From assembly GCA_947503275.1 (NCBI GenBank), contig CANNCZ010000002.1, forward strand, positions 764,733-828,732: a DNA stretch of 64,000 nucleotides, read 5' to 3'. The notes beneath the pieces were generated by a model, which did no database searches, was not told the DNA's origin, and saw only the letters and a list, made by a program, of their open reading frames with translations. A program made the translations under genes and the position numbers. Numbering within the stretch: position 1 is the stretch's first letter; every line of letters starts with the position of its first letter. Of this stretch, positions 27,142 to 35,951 are shown in pieces. The stretch comes from an uncultured Erythrobacter sp. (GTDB taxonomy: Bacteria > Pseudomonadota > Alphaproteobacteria > Sphingomonadales > Sphingomonadaceae).

Positions 27142-27586
27142 GATCGACCTCCGGCTTTTGGGAGAACCAACGCGATGATTGGGGAAGAAACAGCAGCGCG
27201 ACGCCCAGCCATGTGGCAAACTTGCTCGCTAAGCCGCCGATTATCTTGGGATAGTGCTCAAGCAGCATAGCAAAGTATCGCGCATCGACTTGGACTACGA
27301 AAGAGGCAGCGCCCAGAATGACAAAGAAGGCGACAAGCCAACGAGCGATGCTGCTCCCGAATAGCCAGATAGCGATAACCGGGATGCACACAATCGTGAA
27401 TTGAGCAGAGATCAAAACGATCAATGCGTCATCACTCAATTTTTCGCCGGTTAGCGGATTGAAGCCCCCGAAATTGTAATTGCCGACATATGAGAGCCCT
27501 CTGACCAAATCTATCAAACCAGCAGTCAGAAGAAGCACCGCGAACACGTGGATCGGCCAAGGCCGCGGCCCTTTCGCAAGCTTCAT
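27125..27586 (-). CDS. Hypothetical membrane protein
   Basis: 153 residues with four hydrophobic segments, near residues 13-30, 55-75, 82-98 and 118-133. No domain is recognised. The ATG overlaps the nadC stop (ATGA) and its end overlaps RNase T2, so it sits within a nadC-led operon. Confidence 0.7.
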   Translation of the reverse strand: MKLAKGPRPWPIHVFAVLLLTAGLIDLVRGLSYVGNYNFGGFNPLTGEKLSDDALIVLISAQFTIVCIPVIAIWLFGSSIARWLVAFFVILGAASFVVQVDARYFAMLLEHYPKIIGGLASKFATWLGVALLFLPQSSRWFSQKPEVDHATFE

Positions 27587-28449
27587 ACCGGCTTAAAGTC
27601 CAGTCCGACATCCGCTGCTGGCGCACTTTGCGTCAACCGCCCGACGGAGCAGTAATCCACCCCGCTCGCCGCCTTGGCAGCGATTGTGTCGAGGTTGATG
27701 CCGCCGCTCGCCTCGGTTGCGGCGCGGCCATTCACCATGCTCACGGCTTCGCGCAGTACATCGGGGGCCATATTATCGAGTAGCAAGTGGTGCGCGCCGG
27801 CCTCGATTGCTGGTTCGATCTGATCCAAGCGGTCAACTTCGCAAATGATCGGTTTAACGCCTGCATCGCGCGCACGGCGGACCGCTTCACCCACTGAGCC
27901 TGCGACTGCGACGTGGTTGTCTTTGATCATCGCCGCGTCCCACAATCCCATCCGGTGATTGCTCGCCCCCCCTTGGCGGACCGCGTACTTTTCGAGAATG
28001 CGCAGGCCCGGCAGCGTCTTACGCGTATCGAGCAAGGTGCAGGTGATAGAACCTTTGCGCATCGCATCCACATATTCACGCGCCATTGTGGCGATGCCAG
28101 ACAGGTGCTGCACAATGTTAAGGGCGCTGCGTTCGGCTGTCAGGAGCGCGCGCGCATTGCCGGTTAGCCGCATCAGGTCCGTGCCAGCCGCGACTCTGTC
28201 GCCATCGCTCACCAGCGTCTCAATCGTGCAATCAGGATCGAGGTGTAGAAAGAACGCCTCTGCCAGCGGAAGCCCCGCGACAACCACGGGATCGCGGCTG
28301 TCCATCACCCCTGCAAAGCGCGCATCGGCAGGGATCACACTGTCAGATGTAACGTCCGACCCACCCCCTTCGAGACCGACACCGAGGTCCTCATCGAGGG
28401 TGGAGCGAACAAAGTGATCAAGGTCAAAGCCGGGGAGGGTAAAGGTCAT
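27583..28449 (-). CDS. nadC: Nicotinate-nucleotide diphosphorylase (carboxylating)
   Basis: 288 residues. It converts quinolinate and PRPP to nicotinate mononucleotide in NAD synthesis. The segments ERSALNIVQHLSGIAT, LLDTRKTLPGLRILEKYAVRQGGASNHRMGLWDAAMIKDNH, and EASGGINLDTI are hallmarks. It is first of an operon of up to five genes on the minus strand. nadA/nadB are not in the window. Confidence 0.96.
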   Translation of the reverse strand: MTFTLPGFDLDHFVRSTLDEDLGVGLEGGGSDVTSDSVIPADARFAGVMDSRDPVVVAGLPLAEAFFLHLDPDCTIETLVSDGDRVAAGTDLMRLTGNARALLTAERSALNIVQHLSGIATMAREYVDAMRKGSITCTLLDTRKTLPGLRILEKYAVRQGGASNHRMGLWDAAMIKDNHVAVAGSVGEAVRRARDAGVKPIICEVDRLDQIEPAIEAGAHHLLLDNMAPDVLREAVSMVNGRAATEASGGINLDTIAAKAASGVDYCSVGRLTQSAPAADVGLDFKPV

Positions 28450-28552
28450 ACGATACGTCTAAACGCTCGCACGGCGACCGCAAGTCCGACCGGCGCCCCC
28501 AGGTCCCCAGCAGCCCGAATCTTCTTAGGTGGAGGGAACAGCACCGAGGAGG

Positions 28553-28570
28553 AGCGCCCGGTTGGGCGCT
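28553..28570 (-). terminator. Possible terminator hairpin after the LytTR regulator
   Basis: AGCGCCC (28553-28559) and GGGCGCT (28564-28570) form a perfect 7-bp stem with a 4-base loop just after the regulator stop, but there is no T run, so it may be only a weak or factor-dependent site. Confidence 0.35.
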
Positions 28571-28578
28571 ACCACAAA

Positions 28579-29376
28579 TCAATGCACGAAACGCGCCACC
28601 ACATCGCGATAGCTGCGGCTCACTTTCACCTCTGCGCCGGAATCCAGCACAAGGAAGCATTCGCCATTCGTATGCGGTTTCACTTGGCGCACCTGGTCGA
28701 GATTGACGATGGTGGAGCGGTGCACACGCTGGAATTTGCGCGGGTCGAGCCGGCGCTCCAGATCCTTCATTGTCTCGCGCAGGATCAGCGAGTTATCGCC
28801 GGTGTAAATGCACATATAATCGCCTGCTGCCTCGATATGCTCAATCGAGCCGACCTCGACGCGGAAGATTTGCCCGCGATCTTTCACATTGATCAGCTTT
28901 TCAAACCGATCAGCGCTCTCGCCTTCGTCTTCGTTGAAGCTCGCCACGCGGTCCGGCGCGACCTCAGCCAGCACGCCCAGCAATTGTTCGGCATCCTCGG
29001 ACGACTTCTTCTCAGCGATCCGGTGGCGCACGCGCTCGATTGTGTCAGCGAGTTTGTCTTCGTCAACTGGCTTCATCAGGTAATTGACCGCATTGGCTTC
29101 GAACGCGCGGATCGCGTGTTCTTCGAAGGCGGTGACGAAGACGAACAGTGGCGGCTCGATTTCCATCACGCCTTTCACGACAGAAAACCCGTCAAATCCG
29201 GGCATTTGAATGTCTAGGAAGACAAGATCGGGTTTCTCCGTCTTAATCTTGCGAATGGCTTCGCGTCCGTTGGAGCAGGTGTCGATTATCTCGACATCGT
29301 CAAACGCTTGAAGCCGCAATTGCAGGCCTTGAATGGCAAGTTTCTCATCATCGACGAGGATGGTGCGGATGGTCAT
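28579..29376 (-). CDS. LytTR-family response regulator
   Basis: 265 residues: an N-terminal receiver domain with the phosphoacceptor D55 (LVFLDIQMPG) and a C-terminal LytTR DNA-binding domain (RVHRSTIVNLDQV, then VKVSRSYRDVVARF). It overlaps the sensor kinase end by 4 bases, making an obligate pair. The target is unknown. LytTR regulators bind direct repeats; none was identified here. Confidence 0.93.
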   Translation of the reverse strand: MTIRTILVDDEKLAIQGLQLRLQAFDDVEIIDTCSNGREAIRKIKTEKPDLVFLDIQMPGFDGFSVVKGVMEIEPPLFVFVTAFEEHAIRAFEANAVNYLMKPVDEDKLADTIERVRHRIAEKKSSEDAEQLLGVLAEVAPDRVASFNEDEGESADRFEKLINVKDRGQIFRVEVGSIEHIEAAGDYMCIYTGDNSLILRETMKDLERRLDPRKFQRVHRSTIVNLDQVRQVKPHTNGECFLVLDSGAEVKVSRSYRDVVARFVH

Positions 29377-30608
29377 TGTGTATTTCCGATAGCACGTTGG
29401 GGGTTGAGGTTGATCACATTGTCGGATGCAGAGCCTTGGGGGGTGGCTGCTTCGACGTCTGTGTGCGGGGGGGTGGTTTGAGTGGTGTCAGCGGGCGCCA
29501 TTTCGGTCGCTCGCTCATACGGAATTTCGATCATGACGGTGAAGCCACCGCCCGGCTGGGATCGGGTTTCAAACAGGTGATCAGCACCATATCCCTGCTC
29601 CAATCGGTTGCGGATATTGGCAAGGCCAACGCCGGTCGAAACGGGCGCGCCGGGCGCTCCTTCGAGCATTGAAAGTTGGACGGGACCATCGGCGCCGGGC
29701 CCTGTATCTTCGACAGTCACGCGCAACCTTTGCCCGACCACCCGCGCGGTGAGCGATATGCGTGCGCCTTCTTCTTGTGGGCTGACGGCGTATTTCACCG
29801 CGTTCTCGATCAAAGGTTGCAACAGCATCGATGGCAGGCATGCGTCCAACGCCCCATCTTCAACCTCGAAATCGGTCCGAAGGCGCTCTTCGAACCGCAT
29901 GCGTTCAATATCGAGATAGAGCTGCAATGTCTCAATCTCCTGTGCCAGTGTCACCTGGCTGCCCGGCTCTGTGATCAGCGTATGGCGCAAAAAGCTGGAG
30001 AGGCGAGTGAGCATCGCATTGGCCGGCTGTGTCTGTTTGAGCAGCACCAGCGTGCTGATCGAATTCAATGTGTTAAACAGGAAATGCGGGTTCAACTGAT
30101 ACCGCAGCATCGCCAATTGAGCAGAGGTCGCCTGCGCCTCCAAGCGTTGCAGCCGGTCCGCCTGTTTCTCAACCGTTAGAAAGAAATTGATCGCGTAATA
30201 CAGCGCACTCCATCCGCCCAGCAAAGTGAGCGGGATGTAGGTGATACCGATAAAGCGCTGGGCAAAGCTCGTATCGCTCAAACTGGCGTAATAGAGGCCC
30301 TGAACCCACGCCTCTATCGCGGCATGAGTAACGACCGCCGTGATCAGAACAATCGCTGTGCCGCCCCATGTCACAACCGGGCTGCGATCAATCAACTGAC
30401 GATAGGCGACGGATAAGATCAGGCTGATGGAAAAGCCGGTGATCGTCGTCACCAAACTCAAAACCAGCAGATTATATGGCAGTCCATTAGCCAGCGTGTT
30501 GACCGCGCGCAGCAGAAACGCACCGCCCCACCCAGCCAGCTGGAGGTTCCAGAAGGCCCGGTTCTTGCTCGCAAAAAACGGCGCTGGCTGGATGTGCATC
30601 ATCGCCAT
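29373..30608 (-). CDS. LytS-type sensor histidine kinase (HisKA_6/His_kinase family)
   Basis: 411 residues. Four membrane segments lie within residues 25-145, then a coiled coil and the His_kinase motif with H175 in NPHFLFNTLNS. The ATPase domain shows LLQPLIENAVKYAV and the GVGLANIRNRL motif near residue 325. The 60-residue C-terminal tail is low-complexity. Cognate of the LytTR regulator. Confidence 0.92.
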   Translation of the reverse strand: MAMMHIQPAPFFASKNRAFWNLQLAGWGGAFLLRAVNTLANGLPYNLLVLSLVTTITGFSISLILSVAYRQLIDRSPVVTWGGTAIVLITAVVTHAAIEAWVQGLYYASLSDTSFAQRFIGITYIPLTLLGGWSALYYAINFFLTVEKQADRLQRLEAQATSAQLAMLRYQLNPHFLFNTLNSISTLVLLKQTQPANAMLTRLSSFLRHTLITEPGSQVTLAQEIETLQLYLDIERMRFEERLRTDFEVEDGALDACLPSMLLQPLIENAVKYAVSPQEEGARISLTARVVGQRLRVTVEDTGPGADGPVQLSMLEGAPGAPVSTGVGLANIRNRLEQGYGADHLFETRSQPGGGFTVMIEIPYERATEMAPADTTQTTPPHTDVEAATPQGSASDNVINLNPQRAIGNTQ

Positions 30609-30722
30609 GATTGTGCTGTGTAGCGCAATTTTATCAGCTTTGCAGGGGCAAACGGCTTACGATGAATGGAGCGGGCGCAGGCGATGAACCGCCTGTCGCA
30701 ACTGGCACGGTTTGAATGGCGG

Positions 30723-31730
30723 CTATTGATCGCCAGAAAGGCCTGCATCCGGGTCCACATCGCGAGTAAAGTGCGTGCGCCAGTCGGCCTTGCCCTCGGT
30801 TTCCATCAGCGCGCGGATTTTCGGTAGTTCGGCGGCGATAAATTCGGCGCGTTCGTCCCATCCGTCATGCGACCGGTTGCGCAAAAGGCCGCCATCATTG
30901 CGCGGCCCCCATTCCTCCATGAAACGCTGCGCATAGATCGGATCATAGCCAGCGTTAGCAAACAGCCATGGCATCAGCCGATCCGCTTCACGCTCGGTAC
31001 GCCTAACATTGCGCCGCCCGCGTCCATTGCGATCAAGCCACACGCTGTGACCCAACAGATTGTGCGCGAGCTCATGCGCGACGACGCCTGCAAAAACCTC
31101 TTCTTCGTAAGCAAAGCCGGGGAATTCAATCCCGATCACAACCCGATTTCCGTCGGCGACCGCGCGGCGTCCCTCGCCCGATAGTTCAAACCGGGTCGCG
31201 CAGACATTGACCGGGGCCAGCTGCACTTCGTCTCCGCCTGCAAAGGTCACAGCGATTGTGCGGTTTTCATAGAGCACGTTGTCGATGAAATCATGGGTTC
31301 GGGTCAGGCGTTGCCAATGCAAACGGTCGCCCGCTTCCCAGTCATTAGGGTCAATCCCGGCGAGGTGTGTGACTTCGCGATTGATGTTGAACGCGCCGCT
31401 GGCCGCAGCAGGTGATCCGCGAGCGGCGGTTTGAACGGCGAAATCACCGTCTATGCCTAGGGCGGCGCGTGCGACAGTTGGGGAGCCATAGCTCGCCAGA
31501 TCCTGTAACTGCAGTCCGACAGAGGGGATCACGCGCTCGCAAAATTCGGCATTGCCGCGCACCATACGCCAGCCAACATCTTGAAGGCGTTGATCGAAGG
31601 CCTGAAACCGCTCAATCGCGGCCCGCTCATCATTCAGATTAACGCGCTCCCAATTGACGTCATTCGCCGCCAACGGAGCTGACATGGCGAACATCGCGAA
31701 GACTGAGGCGAAGGTAGTGATGCGCCGCAT
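30723..31730 (-). CDS. Exported M48-like metallopeptidase
   Basis: 335 residues with a signal peptide (residues 1-22). The zinc motif HELAH is at residues 219-223, in AGVVAHELAHNLLGH, and a downstream EREADRLM supplies the likely third ligand. Otherwise it diverges from standard HtpX/BepA proteins and lacks TPR repeats. It is last in a five-gene minus-strand run, its start overlapping the DsbA-like stop by one base. Confidence 0.8.
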   Translation of the reverse strand: MRRITTFASVFAMFAMSAPLAANDVNWERVNLNDERAAIERFQAFDQRLQDVGWRMVRGNAEFCERVIPSVGLQLQDLASYGSPTVARAALGIDGDFAVQTAARGSPAAASGAFNINREVTHLAGIDPNDWEAGDRLHWQRLTRTHDFIDNVLYENRTIAVTFAGGDEVQLAPVNVCATRFELSGEGRRAVADGNRVVIGIEFPGFAYEEEVFAGVVAHELAHNLLGHSVWLDRNGRGRRNVRRTEREADRLMPWLFANAGYDPIYAQRFMEEWGPRNDGGLLRNRSHDGWDERAEFIAAELPKIRALMETEGKADWRTHFTRDVDPDAGLSGDQ

Positions 31731-32431
31731 CAGCCGCCTGCTTGGTCGAGCGCTTCTTTCAGCCGGTCAAAGCCGACCGCTCCGGGCAGCGGCGTGCCTT
31801 CCGCGATAAAGGCGGGCGTGCCGCTGAACCCCAGCGACCGTGCGAAGGTCATGTTGCGCACCAATTCAACCGATACGGCTTCCGATGCGGCATCAGCGCG
31901 GGCGCGCTCCATATCCAAACCCGTTGCGCGTGCAGCGGCTTCTACTGAAGCGGGGGATGCCGGGCCGAATTCGAACATCTTTTCGTGAAATTCGCGGTAT
32001 TTCCCCTGCATTCCTGCGGCCAGTGCCATGCGAGCTGCGCCTTCGCTGCCGTCAAAAATCGGCCATTCGCGCACGATCACTTTTAACTCAGGGTCCGCAT
32101 CAACCAATCGCTGCACATCGGGCAGTGAGCTTTTGCAATAGCCGCAATTGTAGTCGCTAAATTCGATAAGGACGCGTGATCCTTCGGGGTTGCCGATCAC
32201 GGCGCCGGGGAATGGTTCGTACAAATCATCGCCCAAAGATGCGAGGCGCTCGCTTGATTCCTGCTGTGCCAAGGCTTCCGCCACTTCCTGCAAGATTTCC
32301 GGCCTTTCCAGGAGGAATGCGCGCGTACGATTATCGGCGAGGCCCGAATAGGACCACGTCGCCGCGCCCAAAAAGCCAAAGACAAGCGCGAGCAGCGCGG
32401 TGAGCAGAGTGTTTCGCAATGAGGGTTCCAT
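31730..32431 (-). CDS. DsbA-family thioredoxin-fold protein, membrane-anchored
   Basis: 233 residues. There is one N-terminal membrane segment (residues 8-28). The redox motif C96-G-Y-C99 sits in FSDYNCGYCKSS, and a cis-proline-like segment GFSGTPAFI lies in the C-terminal half. It is likely an oxidoreductase or isomerase facing the periplasm (DSBA_Com1-like). Close packing with two metallopeptidases suggests a shared job in envelope protein quality control. Confidence 0.9.
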   Translation of the reverse strand: MEPSLRNTLLTALLALVFGFLGAATWSYSGLADNRTRAFLLERPEILQEVAEALAQQESSERLASLGDDLYEPFPGAVIGNPEGSRVLIEFSDYNCGYCKSSLPDVQRLVDADPELKVIVREWPIFDGSEGAARMALAAGMQGKYREFHEKMFEFGPASPASVEAAARATGLDMERARADAASEAVSVELVRNMTFARSLGFSGTPAFIAEGTPLPGAVGFDRLKEALDQAGG

Positions 32432-32442
32432 AGTGGGTGGCT

Positions 32443-33810
32443 TTAACGGCTGTCGCGCAGTCGTTCCAGTGCGCTGCGCGCTTGCAGTGAAATGTCCTGT
32501 GCGCGGATCCAGTCAGGCGTGCCGTATGGCAGACCCGCTTCGGCTGCCTGAGCGTTGCGCAAAGCCTCTGGATAGCGGCGGCTCATCACCTGTTGTTCTG
32601 CACTGGCAAGACGCGCGCGTGGGATGTCACCGCGCGCGGCATAGACCACGCCCAACTGATACCATGCGAAGGGGTTGAACCTGTCCTTCGCCACCGCTGC
32701 GCGAAGGACGCGCTCTGCCTCGGCATAATTGCTTTCATCCTCGGTCGCGATCAGCGCATGGCCAAACATGCCCGCGATGAGCGGCTGGTTCAGCGTGATA
32801 TCGGTCGCGCGGCGCAATGGCACCAGCGCTTCAATCGGGCGGCCCGATTCCAGCAGGATCTGACCTTTCAGCTCAAGGAAATAGGGGTTGTCCGGTTCCT
32901 GCGCGAGCAAGCTGTCCGCCTCTGCCAGCGCGTTATCGACCTGCGCATCTTTATGATAGGCATAGGCCCGCGCATAACGAGCAGGCGTGCCCTGATCGGT
33001 TTCAGGATAAAGCGCGAGGGTCCGCTCAGCCGGAGCGAGATAGCCATAGAGCTTTGCCTGCACCGCCAAAAAGCGTGCCTGCAAATCGGCATCATCGGGT
33101 GCCCCCCACGCCGCGTCTTCTTCCAACAAACCGCGCAGGGTTTGAATCCGGTCACCTGCCAGCGGGTGGGTCCGACCATAGGCCGCCTCGTCAGACTGGC
33201 TGAAACCGCGGCGGATTTCCTGATTGCGCAGCCGTTCAAAGAACGACAGCATGCCGCGACCTGAAATGCCCGCGCCGGATAAATAGCGCGCGCCTGCGAG
33301 ATCGGTGGAAGCCTCTTGATTGCGGTTAAAGGCAAGGAAGTTGCCAACCGCGGCCTGTTGACCCGCCATAATCGCGCCAATCGCCGCATCGCCTGCGCCA
33401 GCCAAAGCTGCGCCCACGCCGAGCAGCAATGAGAGGATCGTGATCCCCTGCGCGCCGCGTGTCCGTTCGTTAAAGCGCACCACGTGGCCAGCGGTAATGT
33501 GACCGAGTTCGTGCGCGATCACGCCTTGCACTTCATTGGCGGTTTCGGCCGCATTGAGAAGCCCGGCATGCACATAAACAACCTGTCCGCCGGCAACGAA
33601 AGCGTTAATCGACGAATCGTTGATCAGCACGATCTCAACATTGCCCGGCTCCAGCTCAGACGCCTCAATCAGAGGCGCAGCCATATCGCGCAGCAAGGCC
33701 TCAGTCTCTGCATCGCGCAGGACCGATTGGGCCGAGAGGGGCTGAACAGCAAACGCGCAGGCAGCAATGAGCGCCAGCGCAAAGGCGGAGAGGGATCTGA
33801 GAGCATGCAT
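32443..33810 (-). CDS. BepA-like M48 metalloprotease with TPR repeats
   Basis: 455 residues: signal peptide (to about 28), M48 peptidase domain with H100-E101-x-x-H104 in GVIAHELGHITAGH, and C-terminal tetratricopeptide-like helices (for example LLAQEPDNPYFLELKGQILLE and NPFAWYQLGVVYAARGD). BepA degrades or helps fold misassembled outer membrane proteins such as LptD and BamA substrates. Function here is inferred from architecture. Confidence 0.9.
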   Translation of the reverse strand: MHALRSLSAFALALIAACAFAVQPLSAQSVLRDAETEALLRDMAAPLIEASELEPGNVEIVLINDSSINAFVAGGQVVYVHAGLLNAAETANEVQGVIAHELGHITAGHVVRFNERTRGAQGITILSLLLGVGAALAGAGDAAIGAIMAGQQAAVGNFLAFNRNQEASTDLAGARYLSGAGISGRGMLSFFERLRNQEIRRGFSQSDEAAYGRTHPLAGDRIQTLRGLLEEDAAWGAPDDADLQARFLAVQAKLYGYLAPAERTLALYPETDQGTPARYARAYAYHKDAQVDNALAEADSLLAQEPDNPYFLELKGQILLESGRPIEALVPLRRATDITLNQPLIAGMFGHALIATEDESNYAEAERVLRAAVAKDRFNPFAWYQLGVVYAARGDIPRARLASAEQQVMSRRYPEALRNAQAAEAGLPYGTPDWIRAQDISLQARSALERLRDSR

Positions 33811-33822
33811 CTGGAGTGAGTG

Positions 33823-34776
33823 CTAACGCGTTTCGCCCTGAACGGGAACTGAAGCTTCGTTTTCGCCCGCTGTCGGGGCTGTTGCGGCACGTGCAAAGTT
33901 CGCCATCAGATCGACAACTTCACGCCGCGTTCGCAGTGGCGCGGCGAGTGAGAGCAGCGGGCCATTGTGACCCATCGTGGGATAGAACTTGGTCAGCGCA
34001 TAACCTCCTGCGGCCTCCATCGCCTCGCCCAAAACGCGGGCGTTGCGCGGTCTGACCAGTGTATCCTGCTCGCCCTGAATCAGCAGGAAGTGCGGGCCAT
34101 CTGCGCGCGCATGCGTCAGTGGCTGGGTGGCCGCTGGATCATCGACATGGCCAAAGGCGGCGATGGTCGAATCCCTTGCGAATGGCGCAAAATCATAAGG
34201 GCCAGCTTTGCCAATAACGCCGGCAATGTCGCCTGTCGAAAGCCCGTGGCGGCCCAGCCATTGTTCTTCCAAACCGACCATGACCACATTGTAAGCGCCC
34301 GCCGAATGCCCGGCGAGCACCATGCGATCAGGGTCGCCGCCATAGGCCGCGATCTCTTCATGGGTCCAAGCGATGGCGCTGGCGGTGTCTTGCAGCATGC
34401 CGGGGTAAATGCCGTCTTCGCCCAATCGATAGCCAATAAGCACCACAATGAACCCTTCGGGCACAAATGCGCGGCCAACAAATCCATAATCGACCGGATC
34501 GCCGCTTCTCCAACCGCCGCCATGTGCGAAAAGTAGGACGGGGAGCGGCGGATCGGCCGGGTCGCGGTCTTCCGGTCCCCAAACCACCAGTTTTTGCGCC
34601 GGATGATCGCCAGTGGAGATGGTTGCTTTCGCTTCGGCCCCGGCTGTTCCTCCGGCGATGCGATCAATGGTGCTGACAACCGCCGGGCCGTTGCGCCAAA
34701 CCGCGATCTGCAAGGCAATGCCAGCGACAATCAAAACAACCGCGATGCCGCCCAAAACCTTTAACACCATGCCCAC
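33823..34776 (-). CDS. Alpha/beta hydrolase (carboxylesterase-like)
   Basis: 317 residues with an N-terminal membrane anchor (residues 8-27). The oxyanion motif HGGGW is at residues 85-89, the nucleophile S158 lies in GHSAG, and the catalytic histidine is probably in MGHNGP. This is the arrangement of hormone-sensitive-lipase/Aes-type esterases. It stands 3 bases before the App1-type gene stop in the same run. Confidence 0.85.
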   Translation of the reverse strand: MGMVLKVLGGIAVVLIVAGIALQIAVWRNGPAVVSTIDRIAGGTAGAEAKATISTGDHPAQKLVVWGPEDRDPADPPLPVLLFAHGGGWRSGDPVDYGFVGRAFVPEGFIVVLIGYRLGEDGIYPGMLQDTASAIAWTHEEIAAYGGDPDRMVLAGHSAGAYNVVMVGLEEQWLGRHGLSTGDIAGVIGKAGPYDFAPFARDSTIAAFGHVDDPAATQPLTHARADGPHFLLIQGEQDTLVRPRNARVLGEAMEAAGGYALTKFYPTMGHNGPLLSLAAPLRTRREVVDLMANFARAATAPTAGENEASVPVQGETR

Positions 34777-34779
34777 ACC

Positions 34780-35877
34780 TTAATCCCCTTCACTGGCGGT
34801 TCGCACCAGCCGTTTGACCCCACCTTCTAGGTCAAGTCCGGCGCCGCGCAAGAACCGCTTTGCTTCGGCGTAATCGCTGCCCAGCCAAAACGGCACTCCG
34901 GCTTTTTCGATGGCGTCACGCGCATCCAGCTCTTCATCGTTCAAAGGCTTGCCCGAAACTGCGCGGATAAAGACCGCCGCGATGCGTCCGGGAAATTCGT
35001 TGGCGATTTTGCCGAAGGCCATGAGATCCTTTTGCGTGTCATCACCAATCAACGCGAATTGCAATTGAGGGAAAGTGGTGAGGATGGCGCGGATCGCTTC
35101 CATTTTGTGCGACCCATGCCCCTCTTTACCCAGTGTTTTGCGATTAAAGCCCCAATCGCGCAACATCACCGGGCCAAGCGGCAGGCCGCGTGCGCGCTGA
35201 AATGTGACGAGATAGGAAAACAGGTTCCACGGGCTGGAGGAGACATAGAAAACGGGGCGCACGCGCGCATCGGGTGCCTCTGTGTCTTTGGCTGGGCCGT
35301 CTGCTTTGCCCCCGATTGCTGCGAAAAACGCCGATGCGCCCGGCACAATCACGCGCTCACTGGGCATTTGCGCCATGACCCGTTTCCAATTGCGCGCAAT
35401 CGCGCGCAGATTGCCTGTGATGCCTGTCTCAAGGATCGTATCGTCAACGTCGGAGATTACGCCGATCCGTGTCTGGACACCGGGTGTGAGGATGTGCGCC
35501 GGTGCCTGTTGCGCGGTGCCGTCCTCCAATTGCCAGCGAATTGTCGCGGTTTCCCAGCGTGTGCGATCGCCTTGCGGGCTGTTCGGGGTCAGCTTCAAAT
35601 CAAAGCGGACATAGCCCTCTGGCCCGGTCTCTGCCTTTTGGCGAAGGATATTGCCATCGGGCGATTGATATTCCAGCTCGACAGCAAAGTCCGACACTTC
35701 TTTCGACGTGTAAAGCGACGCCATGGTCGCAAAATCGCGCCAAAAGCTGCGTTTTTCGAAGTTCGGTTCGTTCGATCTTAGCGCCCGCGCACTTAGGAAC
35801 AGGCGATGCGCCGTGCGAAAGCCGTAAAAGGGTTGAACGCGGACAGGATCACGCCGTGAGAGGGGGCCGAACACCAT
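34780..35877 (-). CDS. App1-family (DUF2183) phosphatase
   Basis: 365 residues. It has an N-terminal beta-rich domain (VQPFYGFRTAHRLFLSARAL). The phosphatase domain has the DxDxT motif D143-V-D-D-T147 in ISDVDDTILETG, as in phosphatidate phosphatase App1 and lipins, and a further GDDTQKDL segment near residue 284. The family member in yeast dephosphorylates phosphatidate; lipid substrate here is inferred. It is first of the five-gene run. Confidence 0.88.
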   Translation of the reverse strand: MVFGPLSRRDPVRVQPFYGFRTAHRLFLSARALRSNEPNFEKRSFWRDFATMASLYTSKEVSDFAVELEYQSPDGNILRQKAETGPEGYVRFDLKLTPNSPQGDRTRWETATIRWQLEDGTAQQAPAHILTPGVQTRIGVISDVDDTILETGITGNLRAIARNWKRVMAQMPSERVIVPGASAFFAAIGGKADGPAKDTEAPDARVRPVFYVSSSPWNLFSYLVTFQRARGLPLGPVMLRDWGFNRKTLGKEGHGSHKMEAIRAILTTFPQLQFALIGDDTQKDLMAFGKIANEFPGRIAAVFIRAVSGKPLNDEELDARDAIEKAGVPFWLGSDYAEAKRFLRGAGLDLEGGVKRLVRTASEGD

Positions 35878-35951
35878 GACGCAAAGCGCCTAGCCGGGCT
35901 TTGCGCGCAGGCCAAGCGCTGTGCGCTAGAGTTGGTGCGTCTTGTGGCCGT

